From: Halichoerus grypus | Taxonomy: Eukaryota; Chordata; Mammalia; Carnivora; Phocidae | Assembly (NCBI RefSeq): GCF_964656455.1 | Contig: NC_135721.1 | Span: 45,391,530-45,455,529 of the forward strand | Direction of reading: 5' to 3' | DNA length: 64,000 nucleotides | Shown: positions 33,791 to 45,360 of the stretch, one piece after another | Numbering within the stretch: position 1 is the first letter of the stretch | Layout of the letters: the number at the start of each line of letters is the position of its first letter | Translations under genes and position numbers: made by a program | Notes under the pieces: generated by a model | The model's database searches: none | What the model was told of the DNA's origin: nothing | Seen by the model: the letters and a program-made list of their open reading frames with translations, nothing else

Positions 33791-35289
33791 GAGTCAATAA
33801 TCTTGTCACTAACCAACCACACTTGGTAGCAAGTTACCTTTGTGGTTTGAAAACTAACTACAAAAACAGACAAACAAAAAAGAACTTTCCTGCCTACTTC
33901 AAAATACTGTTTGTCTCAATAGAGACAATGCATATTAAAATACTTTATAACTAGTATATTAATAAATAAATTTAAGGTACTATTGTTAATGTCTCCATTT
34001 TCCTACTTACTAATAATGAAACTAGGGTACCAAAACTAGATAGTAGAAAGTTAAATGAAGATATTTTAACTTTCTATACAAATTTATCTCTGCCATGCTG
34101 TGCTGCTGGTAAAATGTAGAATAATTTTCAAAATTATATTTCATTAATGATGGCAATTTCTGATTATTATACCCTGCTCCCTTGATAATCCAGCAGCCAA
34201 AATTACCCTAATGGGCTTTGATTGCACAGACATGACCTTGTGTTTCAATGTTGTCATGTCTTCTGTTTTAGACAGACATGATTTGAAACAGCCAAATTTC
34301 TTTTTTACAACCAGTAATTCACATTTAGGCTGTTCAAAAATACCCTTGGGGTTAGCACATCAAGAAGGCATTATCCCAAGATTAAACACTGGTAGCTGCT
34401 TGCAAAATGCTTGCAAATATGGAATATTTGCTAGGTGGCTGAACAGATGCGATTGTAGTATGCTGTAGAGATTTTGGGAAAACTTAGGAGTGGAACATAT
34501 TAAGAGAGGATACTTTTCTCTCACTGTCTGCTAGTCGTTGTTCAGAGATAAATTAATTTCTTTCAAATGGTATCCTGCTAGAATCTTGGCTGTATGGCAA
34601 ACTTCAGATTCTCTGCCTAGGCTTAGTGTCTTTGCTCACTCCTCTGACCTACCTGCCATTCCTTGAACTGAGGAGATATTTATGTGGGAAGTACTTGGAG
34701 GTCCCTGTGAATAATGCCAAAGGGAGGCAGAATTTCAGCCTGTGGAATTCAAGAACAGTTGGTCAGTCCTTCAAGAACCCATGTAACCACCACAGTTGTG
34801 CCCGTGGGAGGATTAAAATTGAGGTAGGTAACTGGGCTGATACCACAGAAGCTCATTCCTAAAACAAAGTGAGAGAAGCAAGGGACAGCATGGCTTCAGA
34901 GCCTGACCCCAACATCCCATTATAAGTAGTTCATGTGTTTCTCAAGGATAAGGGTTTTATCCATTCCTGTTTTTCAGAGCCTTGCATACTGCTTTACATA
35001 GCAGTGAGCCTTCTGTTGATCGCCTAAATAAATACATTGGTGTGGTGATAGGGAGAATGATGTAGTGGAAACCCCAGGTCTTGGGGTCAAGTGCCTGGGT
35101 ACCCAATCCTGGGGCAAGGTGTAAGGGAAAATGACTGCAATCCTGCTCCCCTGCATATTTTGCTGAGGCTAACTTCTGGTCTTGAGCCTAACATAGTTTA
35201 AGGATACAAAGGAAACTAAGGCTGTCGGCTAACCACCCCACAGAGTCCTTTGTGAGGGACAAGGGGAAGTCAGGGAAAATGAAGAGGGC
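33791..35289. other. Mostly unique DNA; MIR scrap near 35060
   Basis: Around 35060-35110, 'atgatgtagtggaaacccca' and 'aagtgcctgggtacccaatc' resemble the sense MIR 5' part. Frames of 78-85 codons at 34211-34862 have no recognised domain. Confidence 0.45.
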
Positions 35290-35530
35290 CTGAACATATG
35301 CTCCAGGAAACCTTTCCTGACAGTTCTTTTCAAAAGTAATCTATTCCTCTACCTTTATTTGTAGCATTTTTATACTACTTAGATTATTCCTTGTATTTCT
35401 AATGCTCACAATTTATTATTCCTGGTAGATTATAATCTCCTTGAAAATGAGATTCATGTCTAGTCCACGCACACTACCTCAATGTTGTTCCTTCTACATA
35501 GTTAGTTTGCAATGAAGGTTTGTTGAACAG
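35290..35530 (+). mobile_element. L2 LINE 3' region
   Basis: 'gtagattataatctccttga', 'aaatgagattcatgtctag' and 'gcaatgaaggtttgttgaac' follow the sense L2 3' UTR ('gtaagctccttgagggcag'). Confidence 0.75.
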
Positions 35531-35572
35531 AACTGAGCCCAATATAGTTAACTTACCAGCTTTTTATGGCGT

Positions 35573-35730
35573 TGGTGTCTAACAGAATTATCTGGGGACA
35601 TTGTAGATATGCAGACCTGGTCTATCCACCAGAGATTCTGATACATTCAATCAATTTTGAAGCTTAGAACATGGTTTTAATAATCCCCTCAGATGATTCT
35701 CATATACATCCCTGGTTTATAATCACTACT
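35573..35730 (+). mobile_element. hAT-Charlie MITE (MER5B/MER20-like)
   Basis: 'aacagaattatctggggaca', 'cagagattctgatacattca' and 'agatgattctcatatacatc' match the common non-autonomous hAT element carrying 'gagtttctgattcag'. Termini degraded; subfamily uncertain. Confidence 0.65.
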
Positions 35731-36308
35731 TTAGTGAGTGGGAAAGGGTGTTGATTTCCAATACATGCATCCCTAGGATAAATTTCAATTTGACCAAATT
35801 TTCTTCAGCATCCTCTTTCTCAGTCAGTATTCCTCTCCTCCTTATGGGCCCCCCATCCCCAATGTACTTTCCCATAGGAACAATCTCACTTAATTAGCTG
35901 TCTGCCAGATTGGAAAGCAATCCCTGATCAGGTGTTAGCTGATGCTTCCTATGGTGTTACATCCTGTAAAGCAATTTCAATTTAATAGGGAAATGGGAGG
36001 ACCAAAATCTTCAGGGCTTAAGATATCTAATAGGGTTTCAAGTACCAGTGTGGGAGCTATTTCAGGGCGGGAAGGTCTTTAAAATAAACCTTAAAAATCA
36101 CAACAAAACTGACTCCCTATTCATGTGGATGGCCTCATGTCCCCAGATATCAGAATTACCAGTTATACCTGACATGAAAAAGTTTCTGGCGATTACTCTT
36201 CTATTGCATTGTAAAATCCTGATCTTAGCAAACATTTATTTGTCAACCGTCCTTTGTATAATATTTTTAAGAACCTATGATATGTGTGTATGGTTACTTC
36301 AGAAGCGC
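35731..36308. other. Unique DNA
   Basis: Nothing recognised. A 118-codon frame starting at 36048 gains its length from the following microsatellite and is rejected. Confidence 0.5.
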
Positions 36309-36402
36309 ATATATATATATGTATACATATATACATATATATATACATATACATACATGTACATATACATACATATATACATATACATACATGTATATAT
36401 AT
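36309..36402. repeat. (TATACA)n compound microsatellite
   Basis: About 94 bp of TA, TACA and TATACA units. Translation gives Tyr/Ile/His runs on both strands, which are not proteins. Confidence 0.95.
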
Positions 36403-37261
36403 GAAAAACAAAACACGTTATTTCTTCAGAATTCAAGAAATCATGACTTGTGGGACAAGGTTAGCAGTGACAGGTTGATTCCTCTAAGTTGTTTCCTTTC
36501 AGGAGCCAAGTCAAGTTTTTCTTGTTGGGAAACATTTTCTACTTTGCTCATCATGATGTTAAGTGGGGCAAGGAGGGGTAGGATGGCTACCAGAGGAGAA
36601 GTGCTGCACTAGGAGGTTACAAATGCCTCTCCTTTTCTATTCTGGGTTTGATTACCATTATTCCTTAAACTTTTTCAGTCAACTTCAGTAGCAGCTTAAG
36701 GTAGATAAGGTACAACTAAAGATAGGATTCTTCTACTTAAAAAAAAAAATTAATTTTTTTTAAAAGAGAAAAACTGAAGAAATAATATTTCTTATTAAAG
36801 AAACTTTGCCAGGTTTTTTTTTAATTTCTTCTGAAGGAAGTAAAAACACGTGCACATGTTCACACAAATACACAAACTATACACTTAAATTAGTTAATCA
36901 GTTAATTAGTTAAATGATACTGTGTATCATTTATACATTTATTACACTTAATTTGTATACTAATCCTGTAGGGTGAAAATACTGTCTTCTTTTTTTTCCT
37001 GCCGTTAATTATCTTGATGGAGTTCCCACGTAGCAGGATGCAGTGTTCATTGAAAAACAAACAAAATGTTTTCAGTGGAAGAATGTTACTTGTATGATTA
37101 GATAAAAACAGCTATATTTTTTCTGATAGATGTTGACTCAATTATAATATTTTTCTCAAAAAGTACAAAAATCATTAATACCAGTAGACAGTAGAACACA
37201 CACATGTGATTCATTGCATATTTTCTTAATTGACTGTTTAACTGTATTCATTTTTCATGGA
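36403..37261. other. Unique DNA
   Basis: Contains a small perfect hairpin, 'aaatgatac' and 'gtatcattt' (36912-36932). No gene or repeat is recognised. Confidence 0.5.
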
Positions 37262-37480
37262 AACATATTTATTAAACAGAGACTATAACATCTGTATTTA
37301 GACACTAGGGATTTAACATGGGCATAATTTCTTCTTTTGAAGAGCTTCAGTCTACTGGGAGAGTCAGAGAAGTAAAAAAGCAATTATAATATAGAACCAT
37401 AAGGGCCACCATGGGGAATAAGGCTTTGACAAAGGAGGAACATCTAACCTGGACGAGAGGATTGGAGATACGCAGAGCTC
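37262..37480 (-). mobile_element. L2 LINE relic
   Basis: 'acatatttattaaacagaga', 'gaagagcttcagtctactgg' and 'gagagtcagagaagtaa' match the antisense L2 3' UTR. Confidence 0.65.
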
Positions 37481-39589
37481 ACTGGCAATTTGGAAGAATG
37501 TAGCAGCCAGTGGCCCAGTCACTACAATCACTTATTTTCATGAGAAAACAGATGATGGGAATTATTTGTGAACAGGATTGCAGCAAATTGAATATTGATT
37601 TTATATTATATTTCTTAGGGACTTAAATTCTAAGCTTAACAGATAGATGAAAATCCTGATTAATAGCAACATCTCTTAACGACTAATTCAAATTGAGATT
37701 TATGACCTGATATAAAAAATTATGTCTGGAAAAATATTTCAAACCATGATAAATATTGAGCTGTTAACAAAGAATCACCAAATTGGAAGATAAATTTCAG
37801 GAGGAGATACAAGAGCAAATAGCCTAATTCCATAGGATTAAAAAACATCATGAAGGGATAACATGTGCATGGCAGAGCCCATACTCTTAATAAACAAATG
37901 TAGACAGGAAAAAAAATCATTCTTATTAGATGAGATTAAATGATAGGGATAGAACGCATCAATTCAGAAAACAGATTTTAAAAATGGAAAATGTGAATAA
38001 AGAATATATTTTCTAACAAGGGTTGGTAAATTTTTTTGAATGTTTGTCTAAACAGAGTATTCTTATGTGTGTGCCTACAGATTTTGATGTAGGAATTCCC
38101 TCCTGAAACTTACCCAGGGTAAAAGGACAGGCTATGGGTTTGGACCAAAGGAACAATCGTTAGACATTTGTGTTTTTTTTTTTCCTGTCGCCGCGTTATT
38201 TGAGGATCACTGTGTCTTCAAAACCTACACCCAGATCAAAGAGAAATAATTCAAACATGATTTGGAAAAGGGCCTGCGCTAGTGTTTAAAGCAATTAGTG
38301 ATTTTGGAAGCATTGAAATAGCCCTGGGAGTGGTAGGTGAAGCTACTTGCAATCCTTTAAATGCATATATATGATTTTGACCATGGCTCCTGTTGTCAAG
38401 TTTACCAATGACCTTTAACTGCCAAAACAAACAGAAACATAAACTAACAATAAACTTAAACACATACTCAAAAGTAGATGTGCTTTTGTCTAAAACTAAA
38501 GCTTCATTCTGCAGAGTATTTATTAGTCTGAAATCAACACATAGTGATTAGAGTCAGCTCTCGAGATTTTCATGCAAGGATTACATCTTTTACATATAAA
38601 ACAACATTTGGGGGCACATTCTAAACATAATATAAGGGTAAATTTACTTGGTTTATGTAAAGTCTTTTTTTCTCTTAACCAATTTTATTTTCCTTGTCCC
38701 TGTCTCAGTTTGTCTCAAATAGGGGCATGGAAGATTGACATGTGTGTATAAATTTCTTTTCCCTGATGAATACCACAAAACAAATAAGCAGATACCAATT
38801 CTTTGTGAGAGTTTCTTGGTAAGATTTACTTTTAATTACAAGTGAGCTCAATAATCCAGGTCTAAGGAATAAATTCTTCCTCTACAATTAGAAATTATCT
38901 ATTTAAAAGATTGGCTTTATTGACCAACTTTATAGTGGTTAACTTCATAGGATATGCATCAGCTGCTTGCTGAAAGAGAATTTATTTCCCCCTGAGCATT
39001 GGGCAGTATATTTTCCTAGTTATTTCCCATTAAAATGGAAAGATCTATTTTTGATAGTCATATTTTTAAGGTATAAAATGGCTGTATCCTGGTATTTCCT
39101 TGTTATTTGTGGAGTTAGAGCAAGAAACATTTTCTTTTCAACTGTTTTTCTTTATATGAAATGGAAATAGTCTCTTTTTCATACTCATGGAAGATATTTG
39201 AGTTTAATCTATGCATTGTACTAAGTGATGACCATCACTTTTCATAGTAGCAACTATATTATTGCTTTAATATAAAAATGATTTTCTTACTGTTAATCTA
39301 AACTAATATTAGCAAAAGAGATGATGTGTATAAAAGTCCCTATTACAAAACCCAATATAATTAATTGGTTGCTTAGTTTAGCCATTGATTAATAAATTGT
39401 CTCAATTTGAGTTTTCAGTCCAAACTCTAGGGAGCAGTTTCCAGGTATTATTCCCATCCCTTTTTTTTTTTTTTAATTCAACTTCTCTCTTTAATCCCTA
39501 TCCTCCAACCATTGAAAGAAGAAGGATCATTATGGCAAATATCTATTAAAATGTGCATGGTGTTGCTGATTTGCTGTTGTTTATAATTT
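37481..39589. other. Unique DNA, repeat-poor
   Basis: About 2.1 kb with no recognised repeat or gene; only oligo-T runs near 38170 and 39463. Short frames have no recognised domain. Confidence 0.5.
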
Positions 39590-39790
39590 ATTCTTTCATT
39601 TATTTATCCAATATCTACTGTTTCTGTACTGTTGGGCTTTGTTACAGAGATAAAGAAAAGGAAGCTAGCTCTGCTCTTAAGAAGCTCATTTTCTAGTGTA
39701 GGAGTCAGACATGTGAACACACAAAGATAGGAGAGAGAGATAAGTCCTGGAGACTTATGAGACTGAGTATGAGGAAACAGGTAATCCAAA
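39590..39790 (-). mobile_element. L2 LINE 3' end
   Basis: 'ttctttcatttatttatcca', 'ctagctctgctcttaagaag' and 'ctcattttctagtgtagga' are the antisense L2 3' end. Confidence 0.75.
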
Positions 39791-42129
39791 CAGAGATAAT
39801 TCGAGAAGACACTGGGTAAATGCAGGTTGGCTGGATTTGAAGTCCTAATTCTTAGTTCAAATATTCCCTTTCTCCTTCAAGGCCACTTAACCAATGATAG
39901 CTGCCAACACCTCTTTTGTTTCAGGAGTAGCTCAGTGGCTAAATAAATTTCAGTTGATTAGAAGAGAATTCCTGGAAGGTTATATCTTTGAATCAAATAG
40001 CAAACACAAAATAGGTATTAGCCCGGTGAAGTTTGAAGGGGAGTGAAGGAAGAGACGTTGGTGAAGAGGAGGGGTATAGTGATGTACTGAGGTAATGATC
40101 AATACCGAAATGAAATTACACTCAAAGTCCAAGAGATCTATCACATTCAAGTAAATGCATGTTGTTCTGTAGAACAGAAACAAGGCTTTAAGGGATTAGG
40201 GTGTTAAGAGGTGGCCCACTTCATAGATCTCACCAGTCTTTAGGTCTGTGCCATATTCAGGAGTCCCCACCCCACCCCAGTTTTCAATGGTGAAAAAGTG
40301 AAAGTATCACTGGGCTTTATGTAATTCCCAGGAGGGCAGCCAAGTCAAAATTAGCATTTTGCCAATAAATCAAAGTAAATTGTATTAATTTGGTTGCAAT
40401 TAGAGTGAGACTGATAAGTGGAAGCTTTCAACTCAAACATCTGTGGAAGCTGAGTTTTTATATTAGACTTTTAAAATTACATTATAAGAGTAATTTAAAT
40501 CATGGCTTATACCTGCTATTTAGTAATGCTGATTGCAGAGGGTTTAATAGGTTTATAAATTTACCTTAAAAGTGACATCACATTTACCAATAACGTGAAA
40601 GTTCAGTGATTTAAAAAGGAGGAGGGAGTAGGGGTTCATGGAAAACATTAGAGACATTAAATTCAAGACACCCAGTGATTCCCATTGCTTAACTAAAAAT
40701 GCTATTTTTTTTACTATTATTCCATGCAGCTACCTATTTAGAAGTTTCCTGTGGCCATTTTAATTAGCTTTCCCACCACTCCTGTGAGACAGGCAGGTTG
40801 CATAATATGTTGGGTTAGATGAATCTGACTATGGCTGAACTATTTTTTGTAGAAATTTGACGGTTTTGATGGTGTTGAAAGAAAACCCCGTATCTCTCCA
40901 GTCCATTTGATAATTCATCAAGCTGAGACAATCAGAGGTCAAACTATTATCGTGACATATATGTTAACAGTGTGTTCAGTTACTATATCCTCCCAGTATT
41001 TTCTCTCACTCTTAAAGTCCTCTTTTGTCTCTTTAAGTTTGCTTAAAGGCTAATGCTTCGCTTGCTCTTAGAGGATTTAAATGTGTCACTTTCTGAAATG
41101 TAGTTTTCTGAAATGTAGAGAAAGTCCTAATATTAAAAAAAAATTTAATCACGATATTACTATTGTAAAGTGCTGACACATTGAATTGAATAAAACTCTG
41201 TCTGTATTAAGTAGCAGCCATCTGAAAAAAGATGATGGGGAAATTAGAGATAGTGACAACTGAAGAGCATGCTTTTTCCCCAGCACACAATTACAACAAT
41301 TTCAAATTTGTTTTTCATTTCTATAAATTGGTTATGTGACCATATTTTAAAGTAGAGTGACTTGCGAAATCAGAAACCAGAATACCATCAGGAAGCATTC
41401 TCGTAATAAGAGCTGATCTAAGGACTATTCTGCTATATAAAACAATAAATTAGAATAGAAGTGGTATTGTCTTATTTATCCAGGCAAGACAACTTACGAT
41501 TCCAGCTGATTTGTGTTGAATTCCAGGATGGATCCTTTAAAATGATAACAATATATTGCCTTGTGTTATATTTATCTGTAAGATATTTTATAAAATAAGT
41601 GTAATAAACATTTTTGTTCCTCTTAGTGGGGAAAAAAAGAAAATCCGTCAACCAAATTTCCTTTCCTAAAATATGTGTCTGTTTCTCATATAAATCGGAG
41701 AAAAAAGACAGTGACCTATTAAATCAACAAGAATTAGTTATATTTAGTGTTGGCCACCGCATGATCAAGTCAGGGTTAGGGTAGGATTAAATTTCAAGAT
41801 AGTGATGGTAAAATGTGACACATATATCTGAGAGCAGACAGAGAACAAAGATTTGAAGGGAGGAATTATCTAAGACCAATTATCTAAGACCTGACAATTA
41901 CCTTAGAATTATCTGGGACCCACCAAGTCCCAAACCCACTACTGAATAGTTAGAAATCATTTATTAAATATTTATCAGATAGAGCAAAAGGATACAGAAG
42001 AAATAAAAGGTCAATGTATTGGATGGTGAACTTACTTTTTAAATAATATATAAATACATTTATATTATATATGTATATGAAGTTATATATATATATGAAA
42101 TCTTCCCAATCTCTATTATTTCTTATTCA
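39791..42129. other. Unique DNA, repeat-poor
   Basis: About 2.3 kb with no clear transposon and no gene; one of the longest repeat-free stretches of the window. 'aattatctaagacc' is duplicated at about 41866-41893. Confidence 0.5.
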
Positions 42130-43110
42130 TCATTCATTTATTCATCCCTTCTTTATATATATATTTAATATAAATATTAAATACCCACTCCAAGTAGTTA
42201 CTATACTAAGTATTCAATATTCAGCTAAAACAACACATAGCTCCTGGTCTCAAGGAAATTGCAATCATAAGGCAATAACAAGCCAGTGAGTAGCAATAAG
42301 TGACTTCTGGGCATATGCTCAGGGTATGGTTAACCAGTCAGCTCAATCAGCTTTCTGCTGCTGTACAATTCTGACAAGAGATCTTAAGATAGGGGTTGGG
42401 ATAAAAAAGCTAAAAAGGGGGCAAGAGAGATTTTGCAGAGAGAGAGAGAGCTGCAATTATCAATATATATCTATAAAATCATAGATAATAATCAGAGGGC
42501 TGAAATACCTATTCAGTAGGAATAGAGCCTTAGAACCAAGATGAAAGTGGAAGGTTGTTTTTAGTTTTTTTTTTTTTAAGATTTTATTTATTTATTTGAC
42601 AGAGACAGAGACAGCGAGAACAGGAACATAAGCAGGAGAGGGAGAAGTAGGCTTCCCGCTGAGCAGTGAGCCTGATGTGGGACTCAATCCCAGGACTCTG
42701 GGATCATGACCTGAGCCGAAGGCAGCCGCCTAACGACTGAGCCACCCAGGCGCCCTGTTTTTAGTTTTTTGTTTTAGGTGGGGAAGGGGATGGGTCATGG
42801 AGAAATCACATTAAAAGTTTAGGATAGAAAGGCAAACGGACTATTATGAGTTTTTCCTGATCAGGTTAGGGACTTTAAACTTTACCTGAGGTTAACAGGG
42901 AGTCAATGTTAGATGGGTTTCAGCACAAAAGTGGTATAATGAGATTTGTACTTTAGAAGGATTTTTATGTGTCAGTGTGGGGAATGGCTTAAAGGTAGTG
43001 AAACATGAAAACATTCTTATAGAAATCTAAGAAGTAATAATGTTGACTGCAATTAGGGTAGTTACTAGTAGAAAGCAGAAAACTGTGAACACTTTTCATG
43101 AGTGAAACGA
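42130..43110 (-). mobile_element. L2 LINE relic, copy A
   Basis: Antisense 3' UTR ('cactccaagtagttactata', 'tagctcctggtctcaaggaa') through 'gttaacagggagtcaatgtt' and 'cacaaaagtggtataatgag'. It is split by a Can-SINE at 42571. Its far end covers the same L2 segment that begins copy B. Confidence 0.6.
42571..42756 (-). mobile_element. Can-SINE (antisense) in L2
   Basis: Oligo-T, inverted tail with 'acagagacagagacagcgag', body 'gtaggcttcccgctgagcag' and head 'gactgagccacccaggcgcc'. Duplication 'gtttttagtttttt' at 42557-42570 and 42757-42770. Confidence 0.96.
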
Positions 43111-43449
43111 CAGAAATTTTCTTATCTATCATCGTAATACAGAGCCCCAAAGATGGTAGATAGTCAATAAATATTTATAGGCATCCATGAAAAGTTGTAT
43201 AGGCCCATCACAGATTCTATTCTCATAAGTAAATAATTTGTGGGGATTTTCAGCAGGGAAATGACATGATTTGATACATTTTTGAAGTTCCTCTCTAGCT
43301 GCTCTACATAAACATGAGACAAAGTGGTGAGAAAAAATGGAGCAAGAAACAAAGCAGGGAGAATTATCAGGAATTTACCTTAATTATCCAGGGGAATACT
43401 TTGGGCTTGAACTCGGGCAGTGATATACAGGTAGTAGAAAAGCTTTTTT

Positions 43450-43648
43450 TTTTTTTTTTTTTAAGAGAGAGCATATGTTTGAATGGGGCATGGGGGGGAG
43501 CAGGGGGGAGTGGGGGACAGGGAGAGAGAATCTTACACAGGCTCCATGCCAAGCATGCCACACAGGGCTCAATCTTATGACCCTGAGATCAGGACCCGAG
43601 CCAAAATCAAGAGTTGGACGCTTAACCGACTGAGCCACCCGGTGCCCC
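43450..43648 (-). mobile_element. Divergent Can-SINE (antisense) in L2
   Basis: Oligo-T then a G-rich body ('ggggcatgggggggag' region), 'cacacagggctcaatcttat', 'caagagttggacgcttaacc' and the head 'gactgagccaccc'. A perfect 15-bp duplication 'tagaaaagctttttt' at 43435-43449 and 43649-43663. The body ('atcaagagttggacgctta') differs from most other copies here and fits an older carnivore-wide subfamily. The inner and overlapping frames are artefacts. Confidence 0.93.
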
Positions 43649-43762
43649 TAGAAAAGCTTTTTTGAACTACAAACCACCTACACATGCTGATGGATGAGCT
43701 GTGGGTGAAAGAGGAATAAAGAAGTCTGATAGTTCTAAACATTTCAGTCTGGAAGCCAGGTG

Positions 43763-43838
43763 AATTGTAGGGCCATTCCTCAGCTGTAGGCATCAGAGCA
43801 AATTGTGGGGTCAATTACTCAGCTGTAGGCAATAGAGA
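43763..43838. repeat. 38-bp tandem duplication inside L2
   Basis: Two successive units share 'aattgt.ggg', then 'ctcagctgtaggca.cagag'-like text (43763-43800 and 43801-43838), with substitutions and one indel. It is a local duplication after the L2 inserted. Confidence 0.75.
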
Positions 43839-45234
43839 AAAAAAGTGAAAAGTCATGATGGAGGAAACAAACCAAGAACACAGCGTCATGCCAGGGAGAG
43901 AAAAGACAAAGAATACAAAGAAAGTGTGTCAAGAAGAATGGGGTCAACATGTTCAGACACTGGGAGGTAAGGTAAAGGTGAAGATGGAGAATTGGCACAG
44001 GTATGACATTGACAGTTTCTACAGCACTGAACTGTGAAATCGTAGATGTGATTCAAGAAAGGATGGCAGAAAAGAAATATAGTTTTACAGGGTTGTTCTA
44101 GAAGAGTTTTGCTGACACAGGGAACAGAGAATGGTGTAGTGACTGGAAAGGTGTAGAAGAACTGGTGCCCCTGCCCACTGCCGCTTCGGGTGAAGATTGG
44201 GGATATCGTGGTATGTCTATATGCTGCTGTGGATTAAAAAGAGAAAAATGTGATGAAGGGGAAGGGAGTGAGAGAAATTGCTGATTTAGGTTGTTGAGTT
44301 TGTTAGAAGGGATGGCTTCTTGTTACTGTTTGGAGGGTTGCCATCATAGAAATAGGAGAGAAGAGAGTAACATGCAGGTGCAGATCTAGCAAATGTGGGG
44401 AGAGGGTGTACATGTTCTTTTCTGTAAACTTCCGTTTTTTTGTGGTCTGGAAGTGACAAGGAAAATCTCTACATTTCTCCAAGTATCGTGCAAATTAAGT
44501 GGTAGAAAATAAACAAAGACAGCTGCTTCTTGAAAGGGTTTCTCAGGAATCCATTTTATGCAAGGGCAGCCTGGTTTCATGAAGGAGATATTCAGAGAAG
44601 AAATTGGGGGAGTCTGTTGATAAGGACATATTTTCAGAGCTGGAAGAAAGGTCTGGGGGAGGGGCTCAAATGAGGCTGTGTGCAGTCCATAATGGGGATA
44701 TGTGTCCCAGTTCAAACTGATGCATTTTCGTGAGACTGGGTGGTGTCATAGATGATGATATTGAAATACTGGGGAAGAGTGGTGGTCTGACCAGGAGAAA
44801 GAAGAGTTTTGTGGCTTTACATCCAGTCTTTTGGGGTCAGTGATGAGGTGTAGGACCGAGCCTTGTGGGCTTCATAAATCCTGCAAGGGCAGTGCCTAGG
44901 CAGCTGAAGGTCATTTGTGAACACACTCTGTACCAATTCACATGCCCTCTCCTTAGTTATCTTAACGCTACTACAAGGATCATTAGTCTGCCACCTCATA
45001 AATTAGCATTAGCAAGTTTGAAGTGCCTTTACCTAAATTTTCTGAGATAGCCTTCAGTCTAAGTTATCTGACTTTATGGTCTGTACTTTCAGCCACTTCT
45101 AAGTGGACACAGTGAGGGGAAGGTAAAAGATTTAACCAGAACACCTTTCCCAATTTCTCTTCTGGAGTTAGTGAAGTTGTCATATTTAAGGGCAAGTTCG
45201 CTGATTTCTATTATGTTCTCAGCAACTTCCTTTA

Positions 45235-45360
45235 TGTCTTGGACAAATTACTGAAATGTTTTCAAGTGTTTGATTCATCCTTATTTATATGTAGACAGTA
45301 AGGAACCACTTAATTACTTATAAGATTATTGTGAAAATATAATGAGAACTCACTAAATCC
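45235..45360 (+). mobile_element. Possible MIR relic
   Basis: 'gacaaattactgaaatgttt' and 'aagattattgtgaaaatata' follow the sense MIR core loosely. Confidence 0.4.

Larger units (their letters stand above)
43238..44900 (-). mobile_element. L2 LINE relic, copy B, into the RT domain
   Basis: Antisense order: 'cagcagggaaatgacatgat', 'ctctctagctgctctacat', 'aattatccaggggaata'; after a SINE, 'gaaagtgtgtcaagaagaat', 'agaagagttttgctgacaca' and 'tgtctatatgctgctgtgg'. These correspond to the L2 reverse transcriptase domain read backwards. Reading frames are destroyed. A 109-codon frame at 44386-44715 is not part of any recognised L2 protein motif. Confidence 0.7.

Noticed and set aside
36048..36404. 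118-codon frame, the longest sense-strand one after 30 kb
   Set aside because: About a third of it is translated TATACA microsatellite.
43314..43665. Five overlapping frames of 60-88 codons on both strands
   Set aside because: All are created by the Can-SINE and its oligo-T.
44386..44715. 109-codon antisense frame in the L2 region
   Set aside because: It lies in an L2 relic whose real reverse transcriptase frame is destroyed, and its residues do not match L2 protein motifs.
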